A stretch of DNA of 64,000 bases. Origin: Paenibacillus aestuarii (GTDB taxonomy: Bacteria > Bacillota > Bacilli > Paenibacillales > NBRC-103111). The stretch lies in assembly GCF_027789125.1 (NCBI RefSeq), contig NZ_JAQFVF010000027.1, positions 62,001 to 126,000 on the forward strand. Direction: 5' to 3'. Under the pieces are notes generated by a model. It was not told the origin of the DNA. It worked only from the letters and a program-made list of their open reading frames with translations, and did no database searches. Numbering within the stretch: the stretch's first letter is position 1; each line of letters begins with the position of its first letter. Below are positions 9,365-17,539 of the stretch, piece after piece. Position numbers and translations under genes: made by a program.

Positions 9365-9450
9365 ATAGGCATTTACGGAACGGAGAGTTTCGTGGATGCC
9401 TTTTTGGCATGCGGAAATGGGCAAATAGCGGAAGTACACTTCCGCTGCAT
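9365..9450. repeat. Two-hairpin palindromic element in the zur-znu gap
   Basis: Two small inverted repeats lie 45 bases apart. The first is ACGGAAC (9375-9381) with GTTTCGT (9387-9393). The second is a perfect 8-bp stem AGCGGAAG/CTTCCGCT around TACA (9427-9446). The surrounding sequence is non-coding. Elements with AGCGGAA...TTCCGCT arms are, from memory, widely repeated in Paenibacillus intergenic DNA; copy number cannot be tested here. Confidence 0.4.
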
Positions 9451-9531
9451 GTTTAGGACGCTAGTTTTGGGACATTTTATGGACTCAAATAAACCGATTG
9501 ACGCAATCGCCTATCCCTGCTACACTTTTAA

Positions 9532-9546
9532 ATGTAATATTTACGA
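9532..9546. promoter_or_regulatory. Zur-box-like inverted repeat 1
   Basis: ATGTAATATTTACGA compares with the B. subtilis Zur box TCGTAATNATTACGA at 11 of 14 defined positions. It lies about 100 bases before znuC. Confidence 0.55.
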
Positions 9547-9609
9547 ATAATATCGCGATGCCAGCGGTAATGAGTAGTTTCAGCGAGCAGTACTTCTCAT
9601 CTTTGCTAA

Positions 9610-9624
9610 TCGTAATTTTTACAT
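9610..9624. promoter_or_regulatory. Zur-box-like inverted repeat 2, beside the znuC ribosome binding site
   Basis: TCGTAATTTTTACAT matches the Zur box at 11 of 14 positions. It ends three bases before the AAAGGAGG (9627-9634) of znuC, a position where a bound repressor would block transcription. Confidence 0.6.
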
Positions 9625-9643
9625 ACAAAGGAGGCTTACATAC

Positions 9644-10351
9644 ATGCTTTTATTAGCCATGCAAGACGTCTCGTTCGGGTACACCCATGTCCCCTGCCTG
9701 GAGCAGGTGAGCATGGAGGTGCACACCGGCGAATTCATCGGCGTTACAGGGCCGAACGGCGCAGCCAAAACAACGCTGCTGAAGCTGGCCATCGGCTTGC
9801 TGAAGCCATGGGCAGGCAAGAGGTACATCGCGGCCAGCAATGAAGCGGGCCAAAAGCTGCGCATCGGCTACGTCCCGCAGCAGATCTCCGCCTTCAACAG
9901 CGGCTTCCCAAGCACGATTCTCGAATTCGTGCGCTCGGGCAGGCTCGTCCACGGCTCCTGGCTGCGCAGGCTGACGGGGGAGGATCATGCCAAGACAGAG
10001 CAGGCGCTCCGCGAGGTGGGCATGTGGGAGATGCGCAGCCGCAGGATCGGCGATTTGTCAGGCGGCCAGAAGCAGCGAATCTGTCTGGCGAGGGCGCTAG
10101 CTCAGGAGCCGGATCTGCTCGTACTGGATGAGCCGACGACAGGGATGGACCGGGAGAGCCGGGAAGCTTTTTACGCTTGGACGAAAGCGCAAGTACAAGA
10201 GTACGGGCGAACCATTGTGATGGTGACGCACGAGCTCGCGGAAGCGGGTCCATATCTGGACCGCAAGATTGAACTGGAACGCAAAGAGGGGGAGGGCTGG
10301 AAATGCTGCACTACGACTTCATGCAGCGGGCATTTTGTGCCGGCGCTCTGA
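9644..10351 (+). CDS. znuC: Zinc ABC transporter ATP-binding protein
   Basis: A 235-residue ABC ATPase. Walker A is GPNGAAKTT at 36-44, the signature LSGGQ is at 138-142, and Walker B with catalytic Glu is VLDEP (D162, E163). The Walker A has Ala41 (codon GCC) where Gly normally precedes the invariant Lys42; other key residues are intact. The ATG at 9644 has AAAGGAGG nine bases upstream. The 3' end overlaps znuB by 49 bases, so the last residues are probably dispensable. It would energise zinc (possibly manganese) import through ZnuB, with ZnuA as the receptor. Confidence 0.88.
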   Translation: MLLLAMQDVSFGYTHVPCLEQVSMEVHTGEFIGVTGPNGAAKTTLLKLAIGLLKPWAGKRYIAASNEAGQKLRIGYVPQQISAFNSGFPSTILEFVRSGRLVHGSWLRRLTGEDHAKTEQALREVGMWEMRSRRIGDLSGGQKQRICLARALAQEPDLLVLDEPTTGMDRESREAFYAWTKAQVQEYGRTIVMVTHELAEAGPYLDRKIELERKEGEGWKCCTTTSCSGHFVPAL

Positions 10352-11121
10352 TCGCTCTGATCGCCTCCGTGCTAGGCGTATTCCTGATGCTGCGGCGGCA
10401 GGCGCTGATGGCCGACATGCTCTCGCACGTCTCGCTGGCCGGGGTCGCCGGCGGCGCATATCTGAAGTGGAATCCGACGCTCAGCGGATTCCTGATCGCT
10501 GCCGCCGGGGCAGCAGCGCTGGAGATGATCCGGCGCTCCTATCGGACATACAGCGAAATGTCGGTCGCCATCCTGATGACAGGCGGGCTGGCGAGCAGCG
10601 TTGTGCTGATGAGTCTGAACAGGGGCGTGAGCCAGAGCTTCTCGTCGTACCTGTTCGGCTCTGTGGTCGCCGTGAACGGGACGGAGCTCACCCTGATGGC
10701 GGCTGTAGCGCTGCTTGGCGGACTGTTCTTCATCCTGCTGCGCAGGCCGCTCTATCAGATGACGTTCGACGAGGAGACCGCGCGGGTGAGCGGCTTGCCG
10801 GTGAAATGGATCTCGCTGGGCTTCAGCATCCTCACCGGCATGATCGTCGCAGCGGCGATGCCCATCGTCGGCGTGCTGCTGGTTAGCAGCCTGATTGTTT
10901 TGCCGGCGGCGCTGGCGACACGGGTTGCGCATAGCTTTTACGGGGCGATCATCATCGCCATGGTGACAGGGTTGACCGGCGTAGGGACCGGCCTGACGGT
11001 TTCTTATCATCTTAGCGTACCGCCTGGCGGGACGATTGCCCTGGTGCTTCTAGCCATTTTGATGGCAAGCATGGGGATCAAGAAGCTCTATTATTTTTAT
11101 ACCAAGCAATGGAGGTTATAA
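10303..11121 (+). CDS. znuB: Zinc ABC transporter permease
   Basis: A 272-residue integral membrane protein of the ABC-3 metal permease family, with about eight helices. The N-terminus MLHYDFMQRAF followed by GVFLMLRRQALMADMLSHVS is very typical of ZnuB/AdcB. The ATG at 10303 is chosen because of GAGGGGGAGG a few bases before it and the family N-terminus, although this overlaps znuC. The substrate-binding protein gene begins four bases after the stop codon. Confidence 0.93.
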   Translation: MLHYDFMQRAFCAGALIALIASVLGVFLMLRRQALMADMLSHVSLAGVAGGAYLKWNPTLSGFLIAAAGAAALEMIRRSYRTYSEMSVAILMTGGLASSVVLMSLNRGVSQSFSSYLFGSVVAVNGTELTLMAAVALLGGLFFILLRRPLYQMTFDEETARVSGLPVKWISLGFSILTGMIVAAAMPIVGVLLVSSLIVLPAALATRVAHSFYGAIIIAMVTGLTGVGTGLTVSYHLSVPPGGTIALVLLAILMASMGIKKLYYFYTKQWRL

Positions 11122-11124
11122 AAA

Positions 11125-12081
11125 ATGAAAAAAACATGGCTGCAGACATCACTGCTTCTCTCTGCGACAACGGGGCTTTTGCTTGCGGGCTGCACATCTA
11201 AGGAAGCATCATTGAACCCTGACACGGGCAGCAGCAAGCTCAAAGTGGTGACGACGTTTTATCCGATGTATGAATTCAGCAAGCAAGTGGCGGGGGACCT
11301 CGCCGAAGTGACGGCGTTGATCCCGCCTGGCGTCGAGCCGCACGATTGGGAACCGACTGCGAAAGATATTGCGTCAGTGAAGGACGCGGACTTGTTTGTT
11401 TACAATGGCATCGTCGAAGGCTGGGCGCCGAAGGTGCTGGAGAGTGCGGCGAACAGCAAGCGCATCGTCGTGGAAGCAAGCCAGGCGGTTTCCTTAATGG
11501 AAGGCGCGCCTGAAGACGAAGGCGGAAGCGAAGCCGGGCACGATCATGAATCGTCAATGCTCGATCCGCATGTATGGCTGGCTCCCGCGTTGGCGCAAAA
11601 AGAAGTTGCCGCGATCCAAAAGGCGTTCGAACAAGCCGATCCCGCTCACAAAGAAGCGTATCAACGCAATGCCGACGCTTATATTAAGAAGCTGCAGCAA
11701 TTGGATGAAAACTTTCAGACGAGGCTGAAAGCTGTCAAAAGGAAAGATTTTATTACGCAGCACGCGGCCTTTGCGTATATGGCTCAGGCGTATGGGCTGA
11801 CGCAAGTGCCGATCGCCGGACTGTCGCCGGAAGAAGAGCCGTCTCCGGAGAAGATGGCCGATGTCGTCAAGTTTGCCCAGGCGCATAACGTCCGTACAAT
11901 CTTCTTCGAAACGCTGGCCGATCCTAAGATCGCAGCAACGATAGCCAAAGAGATCGGGGCCAAGACGGCTGTGCTGAACCCGCTGGAGGGCTTGACGGAG
12001 GAGGAGAAGGCCCAGGGGCTGGACTATATCGCAATCATGACAAAGAACCTCGAGGGGGTGGAGCAAGCTTTGAACGATTAA
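11125..12081 (+). CDS. znuA: Zinc ABC transporter substrate-binding lipoprotein
   Basis: A 318-residue lipoprotein with lipobox LLAGC (C23). The cluster A-I metal ligands are visible: H73 (EPHDW), H149 (DPHVW), H213 (QHAAFAY) and an acidic position near E262/D266 (FFETLADPK). Three His plus one acid is the usual arrangement for zinc and manganese binding proteins. A short acidic and His-containing loop (GSEAGHDHES) before H149 is characteristic of zinc proteins, though shorter than in E. coli ZnuA. The gene has GGAGG before its ATG and is the third gene of the operon. Confidence 0.92.
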   Translation: MKKTWLQTSLLLSATTGLLLAGCTSKEASLNPDTGSSKLKVVTTFYPMYEFSKQVAGDLAEVTALIPPGVEPHDWEPTAKDIASVKDADLFVYNGIVEGWAPKVLESAANSKRIVVEASQAVSLMEGAPEDEGGSEAGHDHESSMLDPHVWLAPALAQKEVAAIQKAFEQADPAHKEAYQRNADAYIKKLQQLDENFQTRLKAVKRKDFITQHAAFAYMAQAYGLTQVPIAGLSPEEEPSPEKMADVVKFAQAHNVRTIFFETLADPKIAATIAKEIGAKTAVLNPLEGLTEEEKAQGLDYIAIMTKNLEGVEQALND

Positions 12082-12097
12082 CTTCCTTGGAGTGTAA

Positions 12098-12112
12098 TCG
12101 TAAAAATTACGG
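12098..12112. promoter_or_regulatory. Zur-box-like inverted repeat 3, downstream of znuA
   Basis: TCGTAAAAATTACGG matches the Zur box at 12 of 14 positions, the best of the three sites, yet it lies after znuA rather than before a recognised gene. Only a tiny open frame (12128-12184) and a terminator follow. Confidence 0.5.
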
Positions 12113-12127
12113 AGAAATAAAAAGCCC

Positions 12128-12184
12128 ATGCTGCGATCGATAACAGGCTTCCCCGAGCAAACCGGCATTATTTTTGCCCTCTAA
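12128..12184 (+). CDS. Possible 18-residue small ORF behind a Zur-box-like site
   Basis: ATG at 12128 opens 18 codons (begins MLRSITGFPEQ) to TAA. A GGAG lies 14 bases upstream, further than usual, so translation is doubtful. It may be chance or the remnant of a lost zinc-regulated gene. Confidence 0.15.
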   Translation: MLRSITGFPEQTGIIFAL

Positions 12185-12185
12185 T

Positions 12186-12234
12186 AAACGATAAAAAGAC
12201 AGTTTTGGCTGTCTTTTATCGTTTGCGCAGGGTG
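12186..12234. terminator. Bidirectional terminator between znuA and the S66 peptidase gene
   Basis: AAACGATAAAAAGACAG and CTGTCTTTTATCGTTT pair over about 16 bp with one bulge. A- and T-rich ends allow use from both sides. Confidence 0.85.
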
Positions 12235-12243
12235 TAACTGCAA

Positions 12244-13260
12244 TTACTGTTTAAAAGTTTGTTTTACAGAGCCTTTGCCATCTTTTACTTCAATTTCAGC
12301 ATAGGCCCCGTTAATGAAGGTCATTTGCGGTGGAACATGACCACAATCGATATCGTAAATGATGGGTACTTGTAACTCCTCATAGAGCTCTTTATAAATA
12401 TCTTCCGCTGTATAATTATCAATAGGTCGATTGGCATCGCTTCTTCCAAAAAGAAGACCCGAACAATGATCAAACCAACCTGCTAGTTTCATCTGAACCA
12501 AAGATCTGCGTAAATCAGCAGTCGATAGTTCGCAATTCTCTAAATACCATAGGATGGGTTCATTATTGCAATGATTCTTTTGAAAATGTAAGACATCACC
12601 GAAGGGTGTGCCAATTAAATGTCTGATCACATCGATACATCCACCAAGTAAGCGACCTTGCATGTTAACATGATGATTTGCAATAGACTTCCAATATGTT
12701 TGCTCGGTTAAATGAAAGACACATGGCGAAGGGTTAGCGTGATTCCATTCCTTTTGATATTTTTCCGATGAAAATTGTAGGATTGATTCGCCCGTTTTAG
12801 TGGATAAAACAGATGGCCACATGGCCGTTGTGTGATCTGAATAATCTCCTCGTAAATCAACAAGATTTGTTCCATGAGCAGTTGCAGTGCCTGTTTTTAA
12901 GGTTACGGCTAACAATAAAACACTTGTGTCCGAATAACCTAAAATCCATTTATTTTTAAAATGATCAAATTCAAGGTATTCAAGGATTTCGATTAAAAGT
13001 TCGCCACCCCAAGGCGGGATGATGAGACCGATCTGATCATCGCTCATCATTGCATTCAATTCAATCGCACGGACTTTGGCTGGAGAAGATTTAGCCTTAT
13101 TTTGCGTCCAAATCGTTTCCCCACAAACCACTTTAAATCCTTGCACCTCCATACGTTTGAAAGCAAGTCTAAGCAAATCATGTAATTCGACGCTTACTCC
13201 TGACGAGGGTGCTGTGACACCAATTGTTGTTCCTTCGTTTAAAGCCGGATATCTAATCAC
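12244..13260 (-). CDS. S66 peptidase family protein (LD-carboxypeptidase / MccF-like)
   Basis: A 338-residue protein of peptidase family S66. The nucleophile motif is GYSD with S110, in WILGYSDTSVLL; the likely catalytic Glu is E241 and the His is H308 in DCGHVPPQ. PPWGGELL (82-89) is the usual substrate-side motif. Family members cleave L,D bonds in recycled murein peptides or, in the MccF branch, detoxify microcin C-type aminoacyl nucleotides; the motif spacing looks closer to MccF but this is not certain. No signal peptide, so cytosolic. The start is GTG at 13260 with AAGGAGG upstream. It reads as its own unit with a shared terminator. Confidence 0.88.
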   Translation of the reverse strand: MIRYPALNEGTTIGVTAPSSGVSVELHDLLRLAFKRMEVQGFKVVCGETIWTQNKAKSSPAKVRAIELNAMMSDDQIGLIIPPWGGELLIEILEYLEFDHFKNKWILGYSDTSVLLLAVTLKTGTATAHGTNLVDLRGDYSDHTTAMWPSVLSTKTGESILQFSSEKYQKEWNHANPSPCVFHLTEQTYWKSIANHHVNMQGRLLGGCIDVIRHLIGTPFGDVLHFQKNHCNNEPILWYLENCELSTADLRRSLVQMKLAGWFDHCSGLLFGRSDANRPIDNYTAEDIYKELYEELQVPIIYDIDCGHVPPQMTFINGAYAEIEVKDGKGSVKQTFKQ

Positions 13261-13326
13261 ATGTATCAGCCTCCTTAATTTGCGTCATTCTACTGTAAAA
13301 ATTTATTTAGTGCAATATCTTCCAAT

Positions 13327-13365
13327 AAAAAAATGGCGCTCAAACCGTTGTCAGTTTGAACGCCA
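13327..13365 (-). terminator. Intrinsic terminator of greA
   Basis: The stem formed by plus-strand arms 13334-13345 and 13354-13365 (one G-U pair) is followed on the minus strand by seven U. It lies about 80 bases beyond the greA stop. Confidence 0.85.
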
Positions 13366-13442
13366 ATTTTATCGTCAATGAAGTGTATTGTATTTCACTT
13401 CAAAAGAGAACCCGTTACTGCGAACAGGTGGGCTTTGTCGTT

Positions 13443-13910
13443 TTATTTAATTTCAAGCAGCTCGTATGTAATTACGCCGATCGGCGCATTGACGCTGATG
13501 GTTTCACCTACGGATTTGCCCATCAAGGCGCTGCCCAGCGGGCTTTCGTAGGAAATTTTATTATTATTGGCATCAGCCTCGGAAGGGCCGACAATCCTGT
13601 ACTCGATTTTTTCCGCGAACTCGACGTCATTCAGGACGACAACCGCACCGACAGACACTTTGGAATGGTCGGCATTTTCCACGACCCTAACTTTTTTCAA
13701 CATGCGATCAATCTGCAAAATGCGAGATTCCATGAATGCCTGCTCTTCTTTGGCCGAATGGTACTCGCTGTTCTCTTTCAAATCGCCGTAGCTGATCGCT
13801 ACCTTGATGCGCTCTGCAAGTTCTCTGCGCCTTGGGCCCTTTAGCTCTTCCAGTTCCTGCTCCAGGCTCGCCAGTCCTTCGGGAGTCAAAATAATTTCGT
13901 CGTTTGACAT
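13443..13910 (-). CDS. greA: Transcription elongation factor GreA
   Basis: A 155-residue Gre factor. The N-terminal coiled coil contains LKENSEYHSAKEEQAFMESRI, holding the acidic tip residues that reach the RNA polymerase active site and stimulate cleavage of backtracked RNA. The C-terminal FKBP-like domain ends with IGVITYELLEI. The ATG at 13910 (begins MSNDEIILTPEG) has AAGGAGA upstream and is preferred over an ATG at 13967 that would add 19 residues unlike GreA. It is monocistronic with its own terminator. It could be a second Gre paralogue; the window cannot show whether another exists. Confidence 0.9.
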   Translation of the reverse strand: MSNDEIILTPEGLASLEQELEELKGPRRRELAERIKVAISYGDLKENSEYHSAKEEQAFMESRILQIDRMLKKVRVVENADHSKVSVGAVVVLNDVEFAEKIEYRIVGPSEADANNNKISYESPLGSALMGKSVGETISVNAPIGVITYELLEIK

Positions 13911-14069
13911 ATATACATCTCCTTTTACGTATCCTCGGGGGTGCTGCTTACATGTTCTTCTTTGCATTGTACACTATATCTGACTCCGATGCGAAATCAT
14001 GCATGAAAAGGGACAAGCGGTAGAAAATATCAACGGGCCCATTAATGTAAATGAAAAAGGAGAAGAAGC

Positions 14070-14741
14070 ATGCTGAAAAAGGTTGTAAGTTCTGTGCTTG
14101 TTATGATGTCACTATTACTGGCGCTTCCTGCGGTGCAAGCTGGCGCGGAGGTAACAAGCAGCGAACAAGCTGCTCAAGCCGAGCAGGCTGCTAATCCGTG
14201 CATCAGCGCCGGCGCTATGAAGCTGAAAGAGGATATGCGGAAGCTATGGATGGAGCACACGATTTGGACCAGCAAATATATCGTGAGCGCGGCAGCTGGA
14301 CTGAAAGATAAAGATAAGGTGCTGGCACGCCTGTTGAGAAATCAGGAGGATCTCGGGAACGCGATCAAACCGTTCTATGGGGATGCGGCGGGCAATAAAT
14401 TGACGGAATTATTGAAAGAGCACATTGTGCTGGCTGGAAAAATCGTGGATGCCGCCAAAAGAAACAAGAAGGCGGAGCTGAAGAAGCTGAATGATGAATG
14501 GCATCGCAATGCCGATGACATTGCGAAGTTTCTGAGCAGCGCCAATCCGAACTTGCCGGAAGCTACTGTAAAGGAACTGATGTATACCCATTTGCAAATG
14601 ATGACCGATGAAGCGACGACCCGTATTAAAAAGGATTGGGACGGGAATATCACCGCTTTTGATCATGGCCTGGATCATATTATTAAGCTGGCTGACGCCC
14701 TCTCGGCGGGCATTATCAAGCAATTTCCGAGCCGGTTTTAG
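14070..14741 (+). CDS. Secreted helical protein of unknown function
   Basis: A 223-residue protein with a clear signal peptide (hydrophobic 8-24, cleavage probably after VQAGA). The mature part is almost all helix and seems to contain three similar units beginning LWMEHTIWTSKY, LLKEHIVLAGKI and LMYTHLQMMTDE, each with a His four residues after a Leu, suggesting an array of helical hairpins. I recall similar exported proteins in soil Firmicutes and actinobacteria but no established function. It has no Cys pair apart from one Cys near the mature N-terminus. RBS AAAGGAGAAG precedes the ATG. Confidence 0.8.
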   Translation: MLKKVVSSVLVMMSLLLALPAVQAGAEVTSSEQAAQAEQAANPCISAGAMKLKEDMRKLWMEHTIWTSKYIVSAAAGLKDKDKVLARLLRNQEDLGNAIKPFYGDAAGNKLTELLKEHIVLAGKIVDAAKRNKKAELKKLNDEWHRNADDIAKFLSSANPNLPEATVKELMYTHLQMMTDEATTRIKKDWDGNITAFDHGLDHIIKLADALSAGIIKQFPSRF

Positions 14742-14819
14742 TTCTTGGCGGCCTCCGATTGTATTTATAGAGCAGCTTTTGTTAATATAGAGTTGCTAAA
14801 TTAATTTGGAGGTTATGTC

Positions 14820-15017
14820 ATGTTAACGCCTGGAACGATTTTGACCGAAGATATCGACTTTGAAAAAGCCCGCAATCAAGGATGCAATATCGAAGCAAGA
14901 CAAATGAATCAACGCGTGTTCGGACCTGGAAAAATCGTCGCTTACAGCACCAACTCGATTACGATTAACGAGAAGCCGCTGCTGCGCTCGGTGAATCAAT
15001 TTATCGTTGTTGAATAG
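14820..15017 (+). CDS. Small hypothetical protein, 65 aa
   Basis: A 65-residue soluble protein with TTGGAGG seven bases before the ATG and a strong terminator just after it, so it is likely expressed. The sequence (MLTPGTILTEDIDF..., ending NQFIVVE) looks like a small beta-barrel, but I do not recognise the family. No membrane segment or metal motif. Its neighbours give no functional hint. Confidence 0.7.
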   Translation: MLTPGTILTEDIDFEKARNQGCNIEARQMNQRVFGPGKIVAYSTNSITINEKPLLRSVNQFIVVE

Positions 15018-15030
15018 GCTGTACAAGCGC

Positions 15031-15063
15031 AAGGCTGCCGTGATCGGCAGCCTTGTTTTATTT
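15031..15063 (+). terminator. Intrinsic terminator after the 65-aa gene
   Basis: CAAGGCTGCCG and CGGCAGCCTTG pair around a four-base loop and are followed by TTTTATT. Confidence 0.9.
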
Positions 15064-15085
15064 TATGCGGCTATCGGCGAATAGG

Positions 15086-15119
15086 ACTTACCTGGATTAC
15101 TAAAAATAGTTAGGTAAGT
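15086..15119. promoter_or_regulatory. Inverted repeat before the amino-acid ABC operon
   Basis: ACTTACCT (15086-15093) and AGGTAAGT (15112-15119) are perfect complements 18 bases apart, in the leader region of the cystine-type transporter. It could be an operator or an RNA hairpin; no known box is recognised. Confidence 0.35.
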
Positions 15120-15151
15120 AATGAGACCAACCTTTGATGGGGGCTAACCGC

Positions 15152-15943
15152 ATGAAGAAACTGCTCACCGCATCCCTGATCACTTGTGCGCTTGTGGCTG
15201 CTGCCGGCTGCGGCACGAACAAGGCGCAGCAGCCTGCCGCCACTGGCAGCGCCGCACCAGCCAAAGCTGCGGAGATCACGATCGGCACAGAAGGGACCTA
15301 TTCGCCATTTACGTTTCATGATAAAGGGGGAGCCTTGACCGGCTTCGATGTCGAAATGGCCGAGGAAGTTTGCAAACGCATCAATCGAACGCCGCGATTT
15401 ATTGAAACGAAGTGGGACGGCATGATCGCCGGCCTCGATGCCAAACGGTACGATATGGTGGCCAACGAAGTCGCGGTACGTCCAGACCGGCTGGAGAAAT
15501 ACGATATGTCCGACCCGTACATCGTTTCGCGGGCAGTGCTCATCGTTGCGGGGAACAATACGAACATCAAGTCGCTGGACGACTTGAAAGGCAAAAAGGT
15601 TGGGCAGTCTTTGGACAGCAATTACCGTAAAATCGCCGAAGATCACGGCGCCACGAACACGGTCGTCGAAGGCTTCAACCAAGCTATCGACCTGCTCACC
15701 TCAGGCCGCATCGATGCTACGCTCAACGACAGCTTATCTTATCTGGATCTGAAAAAGCAGCGTCCGGAATTGCAGATCAAGACGGTGTATGAAGAGCCGA
15801 ATGCGACGAGCAACGCGTTTTTGCTGCGCAAAGGCAGCACGGACCTGGTGCAGCAGATTAATAAGGCTTTAGCGGATATGAAGAGCGACGGCACTTCGCT
15901 GAAAATATCGCAAAAATGGTTTAACGCCGACGTTTCCAAGTAA
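15152..15943 (+). CDS. Amino-acid (cystine-type) ABC transporter substrate-binding lipoprotein
   Basis: A 263-residue lipoprotein with lipobox AAAGC (C20). The mature part is a family 3 solute-binding protein: TYSPFTFHDKGGALTGFDVE is the classic ligand-pocket opening, and ANEVAVRPDRLEKYDMSDPY follows. The closest pattern is the cystine binder TcyA/TcyJ of Bacillus, so the substrate is probably L-cystine or another polar amino acid. The ATG at 15152 is chosen because GGGGG lies eight bases upstream; a TTG at 15134 would add six residues. It is first of a three-gene operon. Confidence 0.87.
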   Translation: MKKLLTASLITCALVAAAGCGTNKAQQPAATGSAAPAKAAEITIGTEGTYSPFTFHDKGGALTGFDVEMAEEVCKRINRTPRFIETKWDGMIAGLDAKRYDMVANEVAVRPDRLEKYDMSDPYIVSRAVLIVAGNNTNIKSLDDLKGKKVGQSLDSNYRKIAEDHGATNTVVEGFNQAIDLLTSGRIDATLNDSLSYLDLKKQRPELQIKTVYEEPNATSNAFLLRKGSTDLVQQINKALADMKSDGTSLKISQKWFNADVSK

Positions 15944-15958
15944 AGGACGCGAGACTTG

Positions 15959-16639
15959 ATGACAACCGATCGCACAGCGCGCATTATAGGAATCCTTAGC
16001 GATTCCTTTTTTCCTATATTGAAGGCCGGCTTGCTGTTCTCGGTGCCGCTCACCCTTATCACTTTCGTGCTGGGGCTGCTGCTGGCTTTTCTGACTGCGC
16101 TTGCCCGGCTCTCGGATTTTCGGCTGCTGAACGCCATCGCGAGGTTTTATGTGTGGATATTCCGTGGGACCCCGCTGTTGGTGCAGCTGTTCATTTTGTT
16201 TTATGGATTCCCGAGCATCGGGATTACATTGGAGCCTTTTCCCACTGCCATAATCGGATTTACCTTAAATAAAGGCGCCTACAGCTCAGAGATTATCCGT
16301 GCCGCGATTTTATCGATCCCGAAAGGGCAGCGGGAAGCCGCATATGCCATCGGCATGACGCCCTGGCAGACGATGCGGCGCATCATCCTTCCGCAGGCTG
16401 TGCGGGTGTCGATTCCCCCGCTCGGCAATTCTTTTATCAGCCTGATCAAAGATACTTCGTTGGCTGCGACCATCACGGTCACCGAAATGTTTCAGAAAGG
16501 CCAGCAAATTGCCGCCGTAACGTATGAGCCGCTTTGGCTTTATATGGAAGTGGCGTTTATTTATTTGATGTTCAGCACCGTACTGTCTTATTTCCAAAAT
16601 AGGCTGGAAGGACGCTATGACCGTTTTGTAGCCAAGTAA
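15959..16639 (+). CDS. Amino-acid ABC transporter permease
   Basis: A 226-residue permease of the His/Glu/Gln/Arg/opine family with about five helices and the EAA loop AAYAIGMTPWQTMRRIILPQ, which docks on the ATPase. The ATG at 15959 is chosen, but the TTG just before it at 15956 is slightly better spaced from AAAGGA, so the start is uncertain by one codon. It lies between the binding protein and ATPase genes and, with them, would form a TcyABC-like importer. Confidence 0.9.
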   Translation: MTTDRTARIIGILSDSFFPILKAGLLFSVPLTLITFVLGLLLAFLTALARLSDFRLLNAIARFYVWIFRGTPLLVQLFILFYGFPSIGITLEPFPTAIIGFTLNKGAYSSEIIRAAILSIPKGQREAAYAIGMTPWQTMRRIILPQAVRVSIPPLGNSFISLIKDTSLAATITVTEMFQKGQQIAAVTYEPLWLYMEVAFIYLMFSTVLSYFQNRLEGRYDRFVAK

Positions 16640-16657
16640 GCGAGGGGGACATTGTAG

Positions 16658-17398
<741 letters not shown>

Positions 17399-17404
17399 AT
17401 AAAA

Positions 17405-17539
17405 AGCGACAAGCTAACTTGGATTGGAATTGCTGACATCTGACATGTGTCACACATGCAGAAGCTGCAGCATGCTGGCAGCTGACACGGTCTCAAACCG
17501 CCGGGCCGTTGCAGCGAACATCCGAGTTAGCTCGTCGTT
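17405..17539 (-). other. Large structured element with 20-bp inverted arms; probable minus-strand terminator
   Basis: Arm 17405-17424 (AGCGACAAGCTAACTTGGAT) pairs with arm 17520-17539 (ATCCGAGTTAGCTCGTCGTT) over about 20 positions with few mismatches or G-U pairs. The 95 bases between contain further small hairpins, such as CGGT/ACCG and CATGTGT/ACACATG. On the minus strand the outer stem is followed by TTTTTATTT, so it can end the 17540-17890 transcript, but the large inserted loop is unusual for a terminator and suggests an interspersed element or structured RNA. Confidence 0.55.
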
